DNA from: RGIG1959 sp964564305 | Lineage (GTDB): Bacteria > Bacillota > Clostridia > Oscillospirales > Acutalibacteraceae | Assembly (NCBI GenBank): GCA_964564305.1 | Contig: CAZMAM010000018.1 | Location: 1 to 30,050, forward strand | Direction: 5' to 3' | DNA: 30,050 nucleotides | Shown here: in pieces, positions 1-6,549 of the stretch | Layout of the letters: each line of letters opens with the position of its first letter | Numbering within the stretch: position 1 is the first letter of the stretch | The notes under the pieces: generated by a model | The model's input: only the letters and a program-made list of their open reading frames with translations | Told to the model about the DNA's origin: nothing | The model's database searches: none | Position numbers and translations under genes: made by a program

Positions 1-22
1 TCGTGTAATTGTTTGTCGCCAT
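1..22 (-). CDS. Start of a transposase gene (first seven codons only)
   Basis: ATG is at bases 22-20 on the minus strand, preceded by AAGGAGGT at bases 35-28 with about 5 bases of spacing, which is a very strong start signal. The readable peptide is MATNNYT before the window ends. Its place just inside an IS3-like terminal repeat suggests OrfA, the helix-turn-helix part of an IS3-family transposase. Seven residues cannot confirm that. Confidence 0.4.
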
Positions 23-99
23 GGTATACCTCCTTTTCGGTGCCTGATTTATTATATCAGACCTTCCATGTGTGTGTCCACTTTTTTAGTATAGATCCA
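1..99 (-). mobile_element. End of an IS3-family insertion sequence (rest lies outside the window)
   Basis: Read on the minus strand from base 99, the sequence starts TGGATCTATACT and reaches AGTGGACAC exactly 26 bases in. From memory, the left end of IS3 itself runs from TGATCT to AGTGGACAC over the same length. A strong ribosome binding site and a start codon for a minus-strand gene follow at once, as expected at the left end of such an element. The element interrupts a group II intron maturase gene, whose remaining codons resume at base 100. The opposite end and the target duplication are not visible, so the family call rests on one terminal repeat and the gene start. Confidence 0.55.
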
Positions 100-324
100 G
101 TGTTAGTGTTCTGGAAGAAGTGGAAGAGAGTCCGGACAAGGTGGAGGAATCTCATGAAACTGGGAATAACGAACGCCAATGCCGGAATACTGGCATGTTC
201 AAGGAAAGGGTATTGGCGCATAGCGGCAAGCCCGATTATGAACACAGCCCTCTCAAACCAAAGGCTTGAAAGGGCCGGATTCCAGTTTTTCTATTCCTAC
301 TATAGCAAGTCTGTCACGGCATAA
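100..324 (+). pseudogene. C-terminal fragment of group II intron reverse transcriptase/maturase
   Basis: The frame from base 100 to the TAA at 322-324 encodes about 74 residues. They include FWKKWKRVRTRWRNLMKLGI, then a RKGYWRIA block and a NQRLERAGF tail. These are hallmarks of the maturase (X) and thumb end of group II intron-encoded proteins, where W-K-x-W-K-R, T-R-x-R-N-L and R-K-G-Y-W-R are recurrent. The reverse transcriptase palm and fingers are missing. The upstream in-frame sequence (13-99) belongs to the IS end, so the apparent 103-residue frame starting at base 13 is a chimera and not a gene. Confidence 0.75.
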
Positions 325-334
325 AACAGGGGAT

Positions 335-410
335 GAGCCGTGTACCAGACCGGTACGCACGGTTCTGTGGGAGGTCGACTGGCCAACTAATGGCCAGCCT
401 CCTACCCGAT
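335..410 (+). ncRNA. Group II intron domains V and VI
   Basis: Domain V spans about 335-365. GAGCCGTG pairs with the later CACGGTTC, around a loop stem of GTACC and GGTAC, and the catalytic AGC triad is at 336-338. Domain VI follows: GGAGG (about 370-374) pairs with CCTCC (398-402), and CTGGCC (379-384) pairs with GGCCAG (392-397). The A just after the closing CCTCCT is a candidate branch point. Both domains look intact, so the RNA end could still fold although the intron as a whole is truncated. Confidence 0.75.
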
Positions 411-422
411 TGAGATGAAGAT

Positions 423-935
423 TTATTCAATCGCTTGGCGAATTTCGGCGTACGCCTGGCATAATTCCGCCAAATTTACACCGGCGTTTGCGGAACTGGG
501 AGAAGGAAGACAAACGGCTTTTTTTCCCGTGACAGGATAAAGCATCCGGTTATACAGGGAAAAAGCTTTCTTACCGGTAGTAAACACCGTTCGTATGGAA
601 GCGGAGCGAAAAATGGGAGAAAGGTCATTGACAACCGGGTGCTGAATACTGGCGTCGCTGGCTCCGGAAATATCGCAAGACGCCAATACATCCCAAAGCG
701 CCAGAAAATGATCTGTGACAAACATTTTGCGCGCCAAGGTATCGTGCGGAATATTTTCCCGGAACACCGCACTCATGACGCTCCAAAAACGGTTTTGCGG
801 ATGCCCGTAATAACATCCCGATTCCCGTGATTTGGGAGAAGGCATGGTGCCCAGAATAAGCGCGCGGGCATTTGAATCGAACCAAGGAGGCAGGGTATGT
901 TCGACACGACGGATATTATCCGATGCTGTTTTCAT
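423..935 (-). CDS. DNA-deoxyinosine (hypoxanthine) glycosylase, uracil-DNA glycosylase superfamily
   Basis: This 170-residue protein should remove hypoxanthine (deaminated adenine), and perhaps uracil, from DNA in base excision repair. The diagnostic stretch is near residues 25-50: LILGTMPSPKSRES followed by YYGHPQNRFW. This matches the hypoxanthine-DNA glycosylase family of the uracil-DNA glycosylase superfamily. A later LPSPSSANAG corresponds to the superfamily's second active-site loop. I chose the ATG at 935, right before the conserved region. A longer frame starting at 1028 only reads through the end of the upstream epimerase gene. The gene overlaps that epimerase by 20 bases and has a weak ribosome binding site, so it is probably translationally coupled, although its job is unrelated to polysaccharide synthesis. 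Confidence 0.85.
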   Translation of the reverse strand: MKTASDNIRRVEHTLPPWFDSNARALILGTMPSPKSRESGCYYGHPQNRFWSVMSAVFRENIPHDTLARKMFVTDHFLALWDVLASCDISGASDASIQHPVVNDLSPIFRSASIRTVFTTGKKAFSLYNRMLYPVTGKKAVCLPSPSSANAGVNLAELCQAYAEIRQAIE

Positions 936-2055
936 GATTTGTCCCGTTCTGAACCTTACTGAATTGGCGCTCAATGATATCCGCAATTCTTTCGCACGCG
1001 TGGCCGTCGCCGTATGGATTGGCGGCATGTGCCATTTTCTCGTAAGCCAGAGGATTTTCCAGCAATTCTTTAAAATTGCTGTAAATGGATTGCTCGTCTG
1101 TTCCGACTAAACGAAGGGTTCCTGCCGTCACGCCTTCCGGACGTTCTGTGGTATCCCGCATAACCAGAACCGGTTTGCCATATGCCGGGCATTCTTCCTG
1201 AATGCCGCCCGAATCGGTAAGACATAAAGTACATCTGGCCTCAAAATTGTGGCAATCAATGACACCAATCGGTTCAATAATGTGTATTTGATCGCAATCT
1301 CCCAGCTCTTCCCGTGCCGCACTGCGAACCAGCGGATTCATATGGATAGAATAAACCGCACGACACTCGGGATGCTCTTGTAAGACACGGCGAATCGCGC
1401 GAAACATTTGGTGCATCGGTTCTCCGAGATTTTCCCGGCGGTGAGCGGTAATGAAAATCAGCTTGTGATTGCCCACCCAGTCTAATTCGGGATGACGGTA
1501 TTCGTCCCTGACGGTGAACCGCATCGCATCGATCACTGTATTGCCGGTTACAAAAACGCGATCCGGATTTTTTCCTTCCTGAATTAAATGATCTGCGGCA
1601 AGCCGGGTGGGGGCAAAATGGTACTCAGCAATCAGGCCGATAGCCTGCCGGTTAAATTCTTCCGGATAAGGCGAGTAGATATTATAGGTGCGCAATCCGG
1701 CTTCTACATGCCCAACCGGAATTTGCAGATAAAAGCATGCCAGCGCCGTAACAAATGCGGAGGATGTATCTCCGTGAACCAGAACCAAATCCGGTTTTTC
1801 TTCCTCAAGTACCGTTTGAATGGAATGTAAAATGCTGTCTGTAATGTCGAAAAGAGTTTGCTTTTCTTTCATAACGGATAAATCGTAATCCGGCTGCACA
1901 TCAAAGACAGACAGTACCTGATCCAACATCTGACGGTGCTGACCGGTTACACAGACTGTCGTCCGAACAAACGATCTTTGCTTGAGCTCATTGACCAAAG
2001 GGCACATCTTGATAGCTTCCGGACGTGTTCCGAATACCGACATTACTTTGACCAT
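916..2055 (-). CDS. wecB: UDP-N-acetylglucosamine 2-epimerase (non-hydrolysing)
   Basis: This cytoplasmic enzyme interconverts UDP-GlcNAc and UDP-ManNAc, a precursor for teichoic acid linkage units and capsule or surface polysaccharides. The 379-residue length is normal for the family. Visible family motifs in order are GTRPEAIKM at the N-terminus, VHGDTSS near residue 94, HVEAGLRT, then YPEEFNRQ, TAHRRENLG near residue 205 and TDSGGIQEE near residue 281, which contains the C-terminal substrate-binding loop. ATG at 2055 is fixed by the conserved KVMSVFGTRPE start. It begins 4 bases after the upstream glycosyltransferase stop, so it belongs to the same operon. The gene is also called mnaA in Gram-positives. 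Confidence 0.95.
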   Translation of the reverse strand: MVKVMSVFGTRPEAIKMCPLVNELKQRSFVRTTVCVTGQHRQMLDQVLSVFDVQPDYDLSVMKEKQTLFDITDSILHSIQTVLEEEKPDLVLVHGDTSSAFVTALACFYLQIPVGHVEAGLRTYNIYSPYPEEFNRQAIGLIAEYHFAPTRLAADHLIQEGKNPDRVFVTGNTVIDAMRFTVRDEYRHPELDWVGNHKLIFITAHRRENLGEPMHQMFRAIRRVLQEHPECRAVYSIHMNPLVRSAAREELGDCDQIHIIEPIGVIDCHNFEARCTLCLTDSGGIQEECPAYGKPVLVMRDTTERPEGVTAGTLRLVGTDEQSIYSNFKELLENPLAYEKMAHAANPYGDGHACERIADIIERQFSKVQNGTNHENSIG

Positions 2056-2059
2056 CGGT

Positions 2060-2833
2060 TCAAATCCTTCCTTTTAAATGTCGTAGAGTAATTGCGGTAG
2101 AGAGACTTTTCATGACGGTTGCAAAAACGGGCATCTTGCTTTCTCCGCGCTTTCGGTCATATCGTAGCGTAAATCCGATTTCATCAAATGTCGCGCCGAC
2201 CAAATACAGTTTATAGAGCAGCTCCATCATACAGGCAAAGCTTTGTTCTTTAACCGGATCCCGACCGAATTGTTCCGTCAGGCTTCGGATAATACCGTAT
2301 GTATACAAACGATACCCGCAAGTATAATCGTTTACCCCGGGCACCTTTAAAACCGTGCTATAATATTTTCTCGCCATATCGGAGAAAAATTTTCGTCCGG
2401 TCGTAACACCCATCACCTGCGAATCGGGACAATAGCGGGAAGCAATAACACAATCTGCGTTTTTGCCCCCCATCGGCCGAATTTTGCGAATCATTTTGTG
2501 GATATAAACAGGGTCATGGGTATTATCGCCATCCATAATCACCATATAATCCCCCGGCAAACCGCTTTGCAAAAAAATTTCGATTGCTGAATTCAAGCCT
2601 CCGCATAATCCTTTATTGCTGGGGTGAGACAGTAACCGCACATTGGAAAACCGTTCACTCTTTTCCCGAATGACGGATGCGGTTTGATCCGTGCTGCAAT
2701 CGTCAATTCCCGTAATCTTTAATGCCAATCCGTTTTTTGCCAAGGGTTCACATTGTTCTAACCAGCCGTCGATTAATAAGCCTATATTCTCCTGCTCATT
2801 GTAACATGGCAGAAAAGCAAATAACGTATTCAT
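2060..2833 (-). CDS. Family 2 glycosyltransferase (dolichol-phosphate-mannose-synthase-like)
   Basis: The 257-residue protein starts FAFLPCYNEQENIG, the usual nucleotide-sugar-binding beginning of GT2 enzymes. It then shows DDCSTDQT near residue 50, NKGLCGGLNSAI near residue 79 and MDGDNTHDP near residue 105, which carries the metal-binding DxD. No clear membrane helix is visible, unlike the second GT2 in this cluster. The ATG at 2833 overlaps the end of the GtrA-like gene by 4 bases (ATGA), which fixes the start. An open frame upstream to 3253 is only the wrong frame of that gene. The likely role is transfer of a sugar from a nucleotide donor to a lipid carrier or nascent surface glycan. The exact sugar cannot be told. 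Confidence 0.85.
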   Translation of the reverse strand: MNTLFAFLPCYNEQENIGLLIDGWLEQCEPLAKNGLALKITGIDDCSTDQTASVIREKSERFSNVRLLSHPSNKGLCGGLNSAIEIFLQSGLPGDYMVIMDGDNTHDPVYIHKMIRKIRPMGGKNADCVIASRYCPDSQVMGVTTGRKFFSDMARKYYSTVLKVPGVNDYTCGYRLYTYGIIRSLTEQFGRDPVKEQSFACMMELLYKLYLVGATFDEIGFTLRYDRKRGESKMPVFATVMKSLSTAITLRHLKGRI

Positions 2834-3255
2834 GAATGCTGATCTTCCTTTTTGACAGGCATAAATTTTTTTCGCAAAAAATATGTTAGGAAAAAAGGAA
2901 TCACTATGGAAAATCCCTTGCTGACCAAAAAAGCCACAGTGCCTCCCGCACCTTGGAACAAAACGGTTCGGAAAAAATAAACTATTCCGTCTGCGGCGGC
3001 TAATCCAATGAGAAACGTAACGAAAAACACCGCAAACGATTTTCCGTTTCGGATGTTGTACACATGCCGCGCGGTCAGAAAATATTGCAACACAAAACCC
3101 GTCACAACGCCCAGGGTATTTGCCGCCACCGGTATTAAAAACAGTTCGGATATTTTGCTGATTGCCACATCGACCAATGTCACAAAACAACTGATCAACC
3201 CGTAAGCGAAAAATGCCTTGTGTTTGGTCAGTATCCGCCTGATACGTTCCCACAT
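2830..3255 (-). CDS. GtrA-like membrane protein (putative lipid-linked sugar flippase)
   Basis: This 141-residue protein has four hydrophobic segments, at roughly residues 15-35, 39-60, 72-92 and 100-125. It has the basic N-terminus (MWERIRRILTKHK) and basic tail typical of the GtrA family. Characterised GtrA proteins are thought to flip undecaprenyl-phosphate-glucose across the membrane for surface glycan decoration. The N-terminal FAYGLISCFVTLVDVAI and internal LGVVTGFVLQYFLTARHVY are family-like. It starts 6 bases after the GtrII-like gene and overlaps the next glycosyltransferase by 4 bases. It therefore sits in the operon context expected of a gtr-type glycosylation module. Confidence 0.85.
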   Translation of the reverse strand: MWERIRRILTKHKAFFAYGLISCFVTLVDVAISKISELFLIPVAANTLGVVTGFVLQYFLTARHVYNIRNGKSFAVFFVTFLIGLAAADGIVYFFRTVLFQGAGGTVAFLVSKGFSIVIPFFLTYFLRKKFMPVKKEDQHS

Positions 3256-3261
3256 ATTGCG

Positions 3262-4872
3262 TTATTCCCCGCCTGAGCTCTCGTAATTTCCTGTTTTGAC
3301 AACCAAAATGCCGTCAATCATTTGCATGCAGTTTTTATCAGGATAGTAAGGCATTGCCTGCACATCTTCCCGCTTCTTGATTTGTTCATGCATCTCATCG
3401 CTGCACAAGTTTACGGGAGTGTTCAAAATATATTGAAAATATGCCCGGTAACAGTTGTAATACCATAAAGAAGAGTCGCCCGCAATCGCATTATTCCAGT
3501 CCAGCCCGGTAATCGTGGCAATATTTTCCCACCCGGGAAGGGTTTGGAAAAGAGCGGTATATCCGACAAAACAGACCGGCGTTACTCCGGGCACATAATC
3601 CTCCCGATTTTCCATACGTGATACCACCCGGGTCATATATGAAAGGGTGGCTTTTTGTTCCAAATCTTTTTTTAAATACGCCGAATTGGATACCGTCAAA
3701 TTACCGAACAGCAAAATGGCCACACAGGCGACACTAAGCCCCTTTACGGCAATCCTTAAGCCGTGTTTCACTCGTTCTTCCCGGTTTATCCACAGAGCGA
3801 GCAGCAAAACAAAAATATAACTGAACCAAATCGCGTACATCATCAAATCATGAATATATCCTCGGGCCAGTACATAAGTCATATTCATGACAAACGGAGA
3901 CAGCAGCACAAGCACAACCGTAAGCATTTTATCCGCTGCGCGCATTTTTTTGTTGAAAAACAACGCGTAACACAGACAAAAAACCAATATTGCCGCAGCT
4001 AAGCCCGTAACGGTATTGATCAACGCTTTGGGAAATAAAGCGGTATCTCGAATATTTTCGGCGAAATTTCGGTAACATTCAAAGAAAAGCGTCACGTATT
4101 TCTTAATTCCGGCGCCGAGAAAAACATTGGTTCGCGACATGATTTCGACTCCGGTGAGAGCAGATGACAGGCCGCAGGCAATTAAATACAACACGCCGCC
4201 CGCACCTACGGTGGCTATACCCTGTAAGCCGTGTACGGTCACACGCTTCCATCCTTCCCCGTTCAGCAAATCGAAGACGCATACCAGCAACATCAGGATA
4301 ACCGTTACCGACAGATACGACTGATACAGCCCCAAAGAAATCATAACGGGAAGGGCGCCCGCCAATATACTCAGTGGACGGCGCCATTTTTGCCAAATAT
4401 ATCCCGCTGCCGTAGCACAAAGCATGGCCAGCAAATCAAAATCCAGCTCATAAATATATGTCGCGGTAATAGCCGTCACCGTAACATTGGTGACCATCAA
4501 TCCGGAAATCAAGAAAACAAAAATCCTGTTTTGCACCCGGAATACCGAAATGACTAAATAAACAGCTATGCCCACATACAGTAGGGAGAGAATACCGATA
4601 AGCCATGTCTGTGCAATTCCGCCGCGCGTCACCCCGCGATAAATGGGAACAAACATTCTTCCAAGCATTCGTTTCCACGTTTCTTCCGCATCCCCGGCAT
4701 ACAGGGCATTTAAGGCGTCGTGTGAAAAATTGGCGTTGATAAAACCGTAAGCATGCGCTGCAAGTCCCCAGATAAAGGTGACAACCAGACAAAATCCCAG
4801 CATGCGCTTTTCCCGGTGAAATCCGTTTTCCAAGCGATGTACCTGATTTTTGACCGTATCGGTTATGGCCAT
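3262..4872 (-). CDS. GtrII-like polytopic membrane glucosyltransferase
   Basis: The 536-residue protein has about ten or more hydrophobic helices from residue 25 to about 390, then a soluble C-terminal part. The first extracytoplasmic loop, with INANFSHDALNALY and later GRMFVPIYRGV, resembles the Glucos_trans_II (GtrII) family. Members of that family transfer glucose from undecaprenyl-phosphate-glucose to a surface polysaccharide on the outer face of the membrane. I chose ATG at 4872 because AAAGGAG lies 7 bases upstream. The frame is open to 5067, but that extension overlaps the upstream gene and has no good start signal. It lies 13 bases after the GtrB-like gene and 6 bases before the GtrA-like gene. 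The family call rests on topology, loop motifs and neighbours, so the acceptor is unknown. Confidence 0.75.
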   Translation of the reverse strand: MAITDTVKNQVHRLENGFHREKRMLGFCLVVTFIWGLAAHAYGFINANFSHDALNALYAGDAEETWKRMLGRMFVPIYRGVTRGGIAQTWLIGILSLLYVGIAVYLVISVFRVQNRIFVFLISGLMVTNVTVTAITATYIYELDFDLLAMLCATAAGYIWQKWRRPLSILAGALPVMISLGLYQSYLSVTVILMLLVCVFDLLNGEGWKRVTVHGLQGIATVGAGGVLYLIACGLSSALTGVEIMSRTNVFLGAGIKKYVTLFFECYRNFAENIRDTALFPKALINTVTGLAAAILVFCLCYALFFNKKMRAADKMLTVVLVLLSPFVMNMTYVLARGYIHDLMMYAIWFSYIFVLLLALWINREERVKHGLRIAVKGLSVACVAILLFGNLTVSNSAYLKKDLEQKATLSYMTRVVSRMENREDYVPGVTPVCFVGYTALFQTLPGWENIATITGLDWNNAIAGDSSLWYYNCYRAYFQYILNTPVNLCSDEMHEQIKKREDVQAMPYYPDKNCMQMIDGILVVKTGNYESSGGE

Positions 4873-4885
4873 ATCAACAGCTCCT

Positions 4886-5866
4886 TTATCTGTCTCCGCG
4901 GTCATCATCGCCTGTTTTATCATCGGTTCTCTTGGCAATGATATATCTCGGCCGTGCCTTAACCTCCAGATAAATTTTTCCGATATATTCCCCCACCACG
5001 CCGATGCTGAGCATTTGCACTCCCGAAACAAAACAAACAATACACACAACAGACGCCCATCCGGCAATCGTATGCCCCATAAAATGGCTGACTACCGACC
5101 AAATGATACCGATGAAACTGAGTACGGCGACAAAACAGCCCAAAAACAAAATAAACCGTATCGGTTTGACGGAAAGACTTGTAATGCCGTTCCAGGCAAG
5201 CGAGAGCATTTTACTCAGGGAATAATGCGATTTTCCGGCCAACCGCTCCGATCGTTGATAGTACACACAAGTACTTTTAAAGCCAACCAAAGGAAACAGA
5301 CCGCGCAAATAGAGATTGACTTCCTTAAACTCGGCCAATGCACACAGCGCTTTTCGGCTGACCAAACGGTAATCGGCATGATTAAAAACAACCTGTGCAC
5401 CCATGGCACGCAATACTCGGTAAAAGCCCTGTGCCGTCACCCGCTTAAACGCGGTATCCGTTTGGCGTTGATCCCGCACTCCGTATACAATATCACAGCC
5501 ATCTTCGTACGCGTCAATCATGGCTTCCGTCGCCGTAATATCGTCCTGTCCGTCGCAATCTATACTGATGGTGATATCGCAGAGGTCTTTTGCTTCCATC
5601 AGTCCGGCCAGTAACGCATTTTGATGCCCGCGATTCCGGCTTTGAGCTATGCCGCAAAAGGCGGAATCCTGTTCGGACAAACGAGAAATAACAGACCAGG
5701 TATCGTCTTTTGATCCGTCATCTACAAAGAGGATCCGGCTTTCGGAACCGATTTTACCCACCTCAATTAAATGATCGAGTTGCTTTTTAAAAAGCGGTGC
5801 TGTCAGCGGCAAAACATCCTGTTCGTTATAACAGGGAACAACCAAATACAGGATGGGAGCACTCAT
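4886..5866 (-). CDS. GtrB-like bactoprenol glycosyltransferase (GT2 with two C-terminal membrane helices)
   Basis: The 326-residue protein has a GT2 catalytic domain with VVPCYNEQDVL near residue 8, FVDDGSKDDTW near residue 46, NRGHQNALLAG and SIDCDGQDD near residue 97. Two membrane helices follow at about 235-258 and 265-290, then a short VGEYIGKIYLEVKARP tail. This is the layout of GtrB and related enzymes, which load glucose or a similar sugar onto undecaprenyl phosphate. With the GtrA- and GtrII-like genes downstream it completes a three-part gtr module: load, flip, transfer. ATG at 5866 is chosen because AGGGGTG precedes it at a good distance. The frame continues to 5944 but lacks a comparable start. 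The 102 bases upstream hold no promoter I can defend. Confidence 0.88.
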   Translation of the reverse strand: MSAPILYLVVPCYNEQDVLPLTAPLFKKQLDHLIEVGKIGSESRILFVDDGSKDDTWSVISRLSEQDSAFCGIAQSRNRGHQNALLAGLMEAKDLCDITISIDCDGQDDITATEAMIDAYEDGCDIVYGVRDQRQTDTAFKRVTAQGFYRVLRAMGAQVVFNHADYRLVSRKALCALAEFKEVNLYLRGLFPLVGFKSTCVYYQRSERLAGKSHYSLSKMLSLAWNGITSLSVKPIRFILFLGCFVAVLSFIGIIWSVVSHFMGHTIAGWASVVCIVCFVSGVQMLSIGVVGEYIGKIYLEVKARPRYIIAKRTDDKTGDDDRGDR

Positions 5867-5968
5867 AACATCACCCCTAATGTACAGTATGGCAAAAGCA
5901 GAGCATATGAGCCATGCGCAAAACACACGGAAATTCATGACCAAATTTGCTCAAAGCCGGTAGGCATC

Positions 5969-6538
5969 TCACCGATTTTCCGTTTTCTGTAAAATGCGCT
6001 GCTTTCTTTCCCAAAGCTTCAGTATAGCAATCTGCGTTTTGGCGTCCGGCAAATCTCCGCGCAGAACCATTTGCACGGCGTCATCAAACGGAATAGGCAA
6101 AACATCCAAAAATTCATCTTCATCCGGAGATTGGGTGCCAAAGGAAATGTCATCCGCATAAAACAGATGGATAACCTCTCCGCAGTAGCCCGGAGTGGGA
6201 TACATCTGTCCGAGAAATTCAAATTTCTTTGCCGATGCTCCGACCTCCTCTTTCAGTTCCCTTTCTGCGGCCGAGACCGGATCTTCACCCGGTTCCAATT
6301 TCCCGGCGGGTAATTCGGTGATAATTTTGCCGAAAGGGTAACGAAACTGTCGCACAAACAACAAATTATTTCGGTTATCTATCGCGGCGATACACACGCC
6401 GCCCGGATGTGAAACAGATTCGCGGTACACGACCTTGCCATTGGGAAGACGCGCTTCATCGTGATACACCGTGATAATTTTTCCCTCAAAAACGGTATGC
6501 CGATTTACAGTTGTTTCCGTTAATTTATTGTCGTCCAT
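5969..6538 (-). CDS. Nudix hydrolase, ADP-ribose pyrophosphatase type
   Basis: This 189-residue enzyme should split ADP-ribose or similar nucleoside diphosphate sugars to AMP and a sugar phosphate. The full Nudix box is present: G, then five residues to E, seven more to the REL-x-EE-x-G end (GKLEPGED ... ERELKEEVGA, about residues 80-102). FVRQFRYPFGK and TELPAGKLEPGE just before it are typical of the ADP-ribose pyrophosphatase branch, and the QMYPTPGYCGE loop after it also fits. I chose ATG at 6538 because AAAGGA lies about 7 bases upstream. A GTG five codons earlier overlaps the ClpE-like stop and has no signal. The start is 11 bases past the upstream gene's end, so the two are co-transcribed. 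Confidence 0.92.
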   Translation of the reverse strand: MDDNKLTETTVNRHTVFEGKIITVYHDEARLPNGKVVYRESVSHPGGVCIAAIDNRNNLLFVRQFRYPFGKIITELPAGKLEPGEDPVSAAERELKEEVGASAKKFEFLGQMYPTPGYCGEVIHLFYADDISFGTQSPDEDEFLDVLPIPFDDAVQMVLRGDLPDAKTQIAILKLWERKQRILQKTENR

Positions 6539-6549
6539 ATGTTTTCCTT

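Larger units (their letters stand above)
100..410 (+). mobile_element. 3' remnant of a group II intron
   Basis: What is left is the last part of the intron-encoded protein (100-324), then RNA domains V and VI, and a 3' boundary near base 410 (CTACCCGAT, ending in a pyrimidine after A as group II introns do). The 5' part has been cut off by the IS3-like insertion, so the intron is not an autonomous unit here. It lies on the strand opposite the DNA glycosylase gene and ends about 12 bases beyond that gene's stop codon. An intergenic site just past a gene end is typical of bacterial class C introns, but the class is inferred, not shown. Confidence 0.75.

Noticed and set aside
13..324. A 103-codon plus-strand frame across the left edge
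   Set aside because: Its first part is the IS3-like end and only the part from base 100 encodes maturase sequence. It is a junction product.
2834..3253. An N-terminal extension of the second glycosyltransferase
   Set aside because: It lies in the wrong frame of the GtrA-like gene and has no glycosyltransferase features. The conserved start is at 2833.
4850..5614. A 254-codon plus-strand frame opposite the GtrB-like gene
   Set aside because: It is antisense to a conserved glycosyltransferase and shows no domain pattern.
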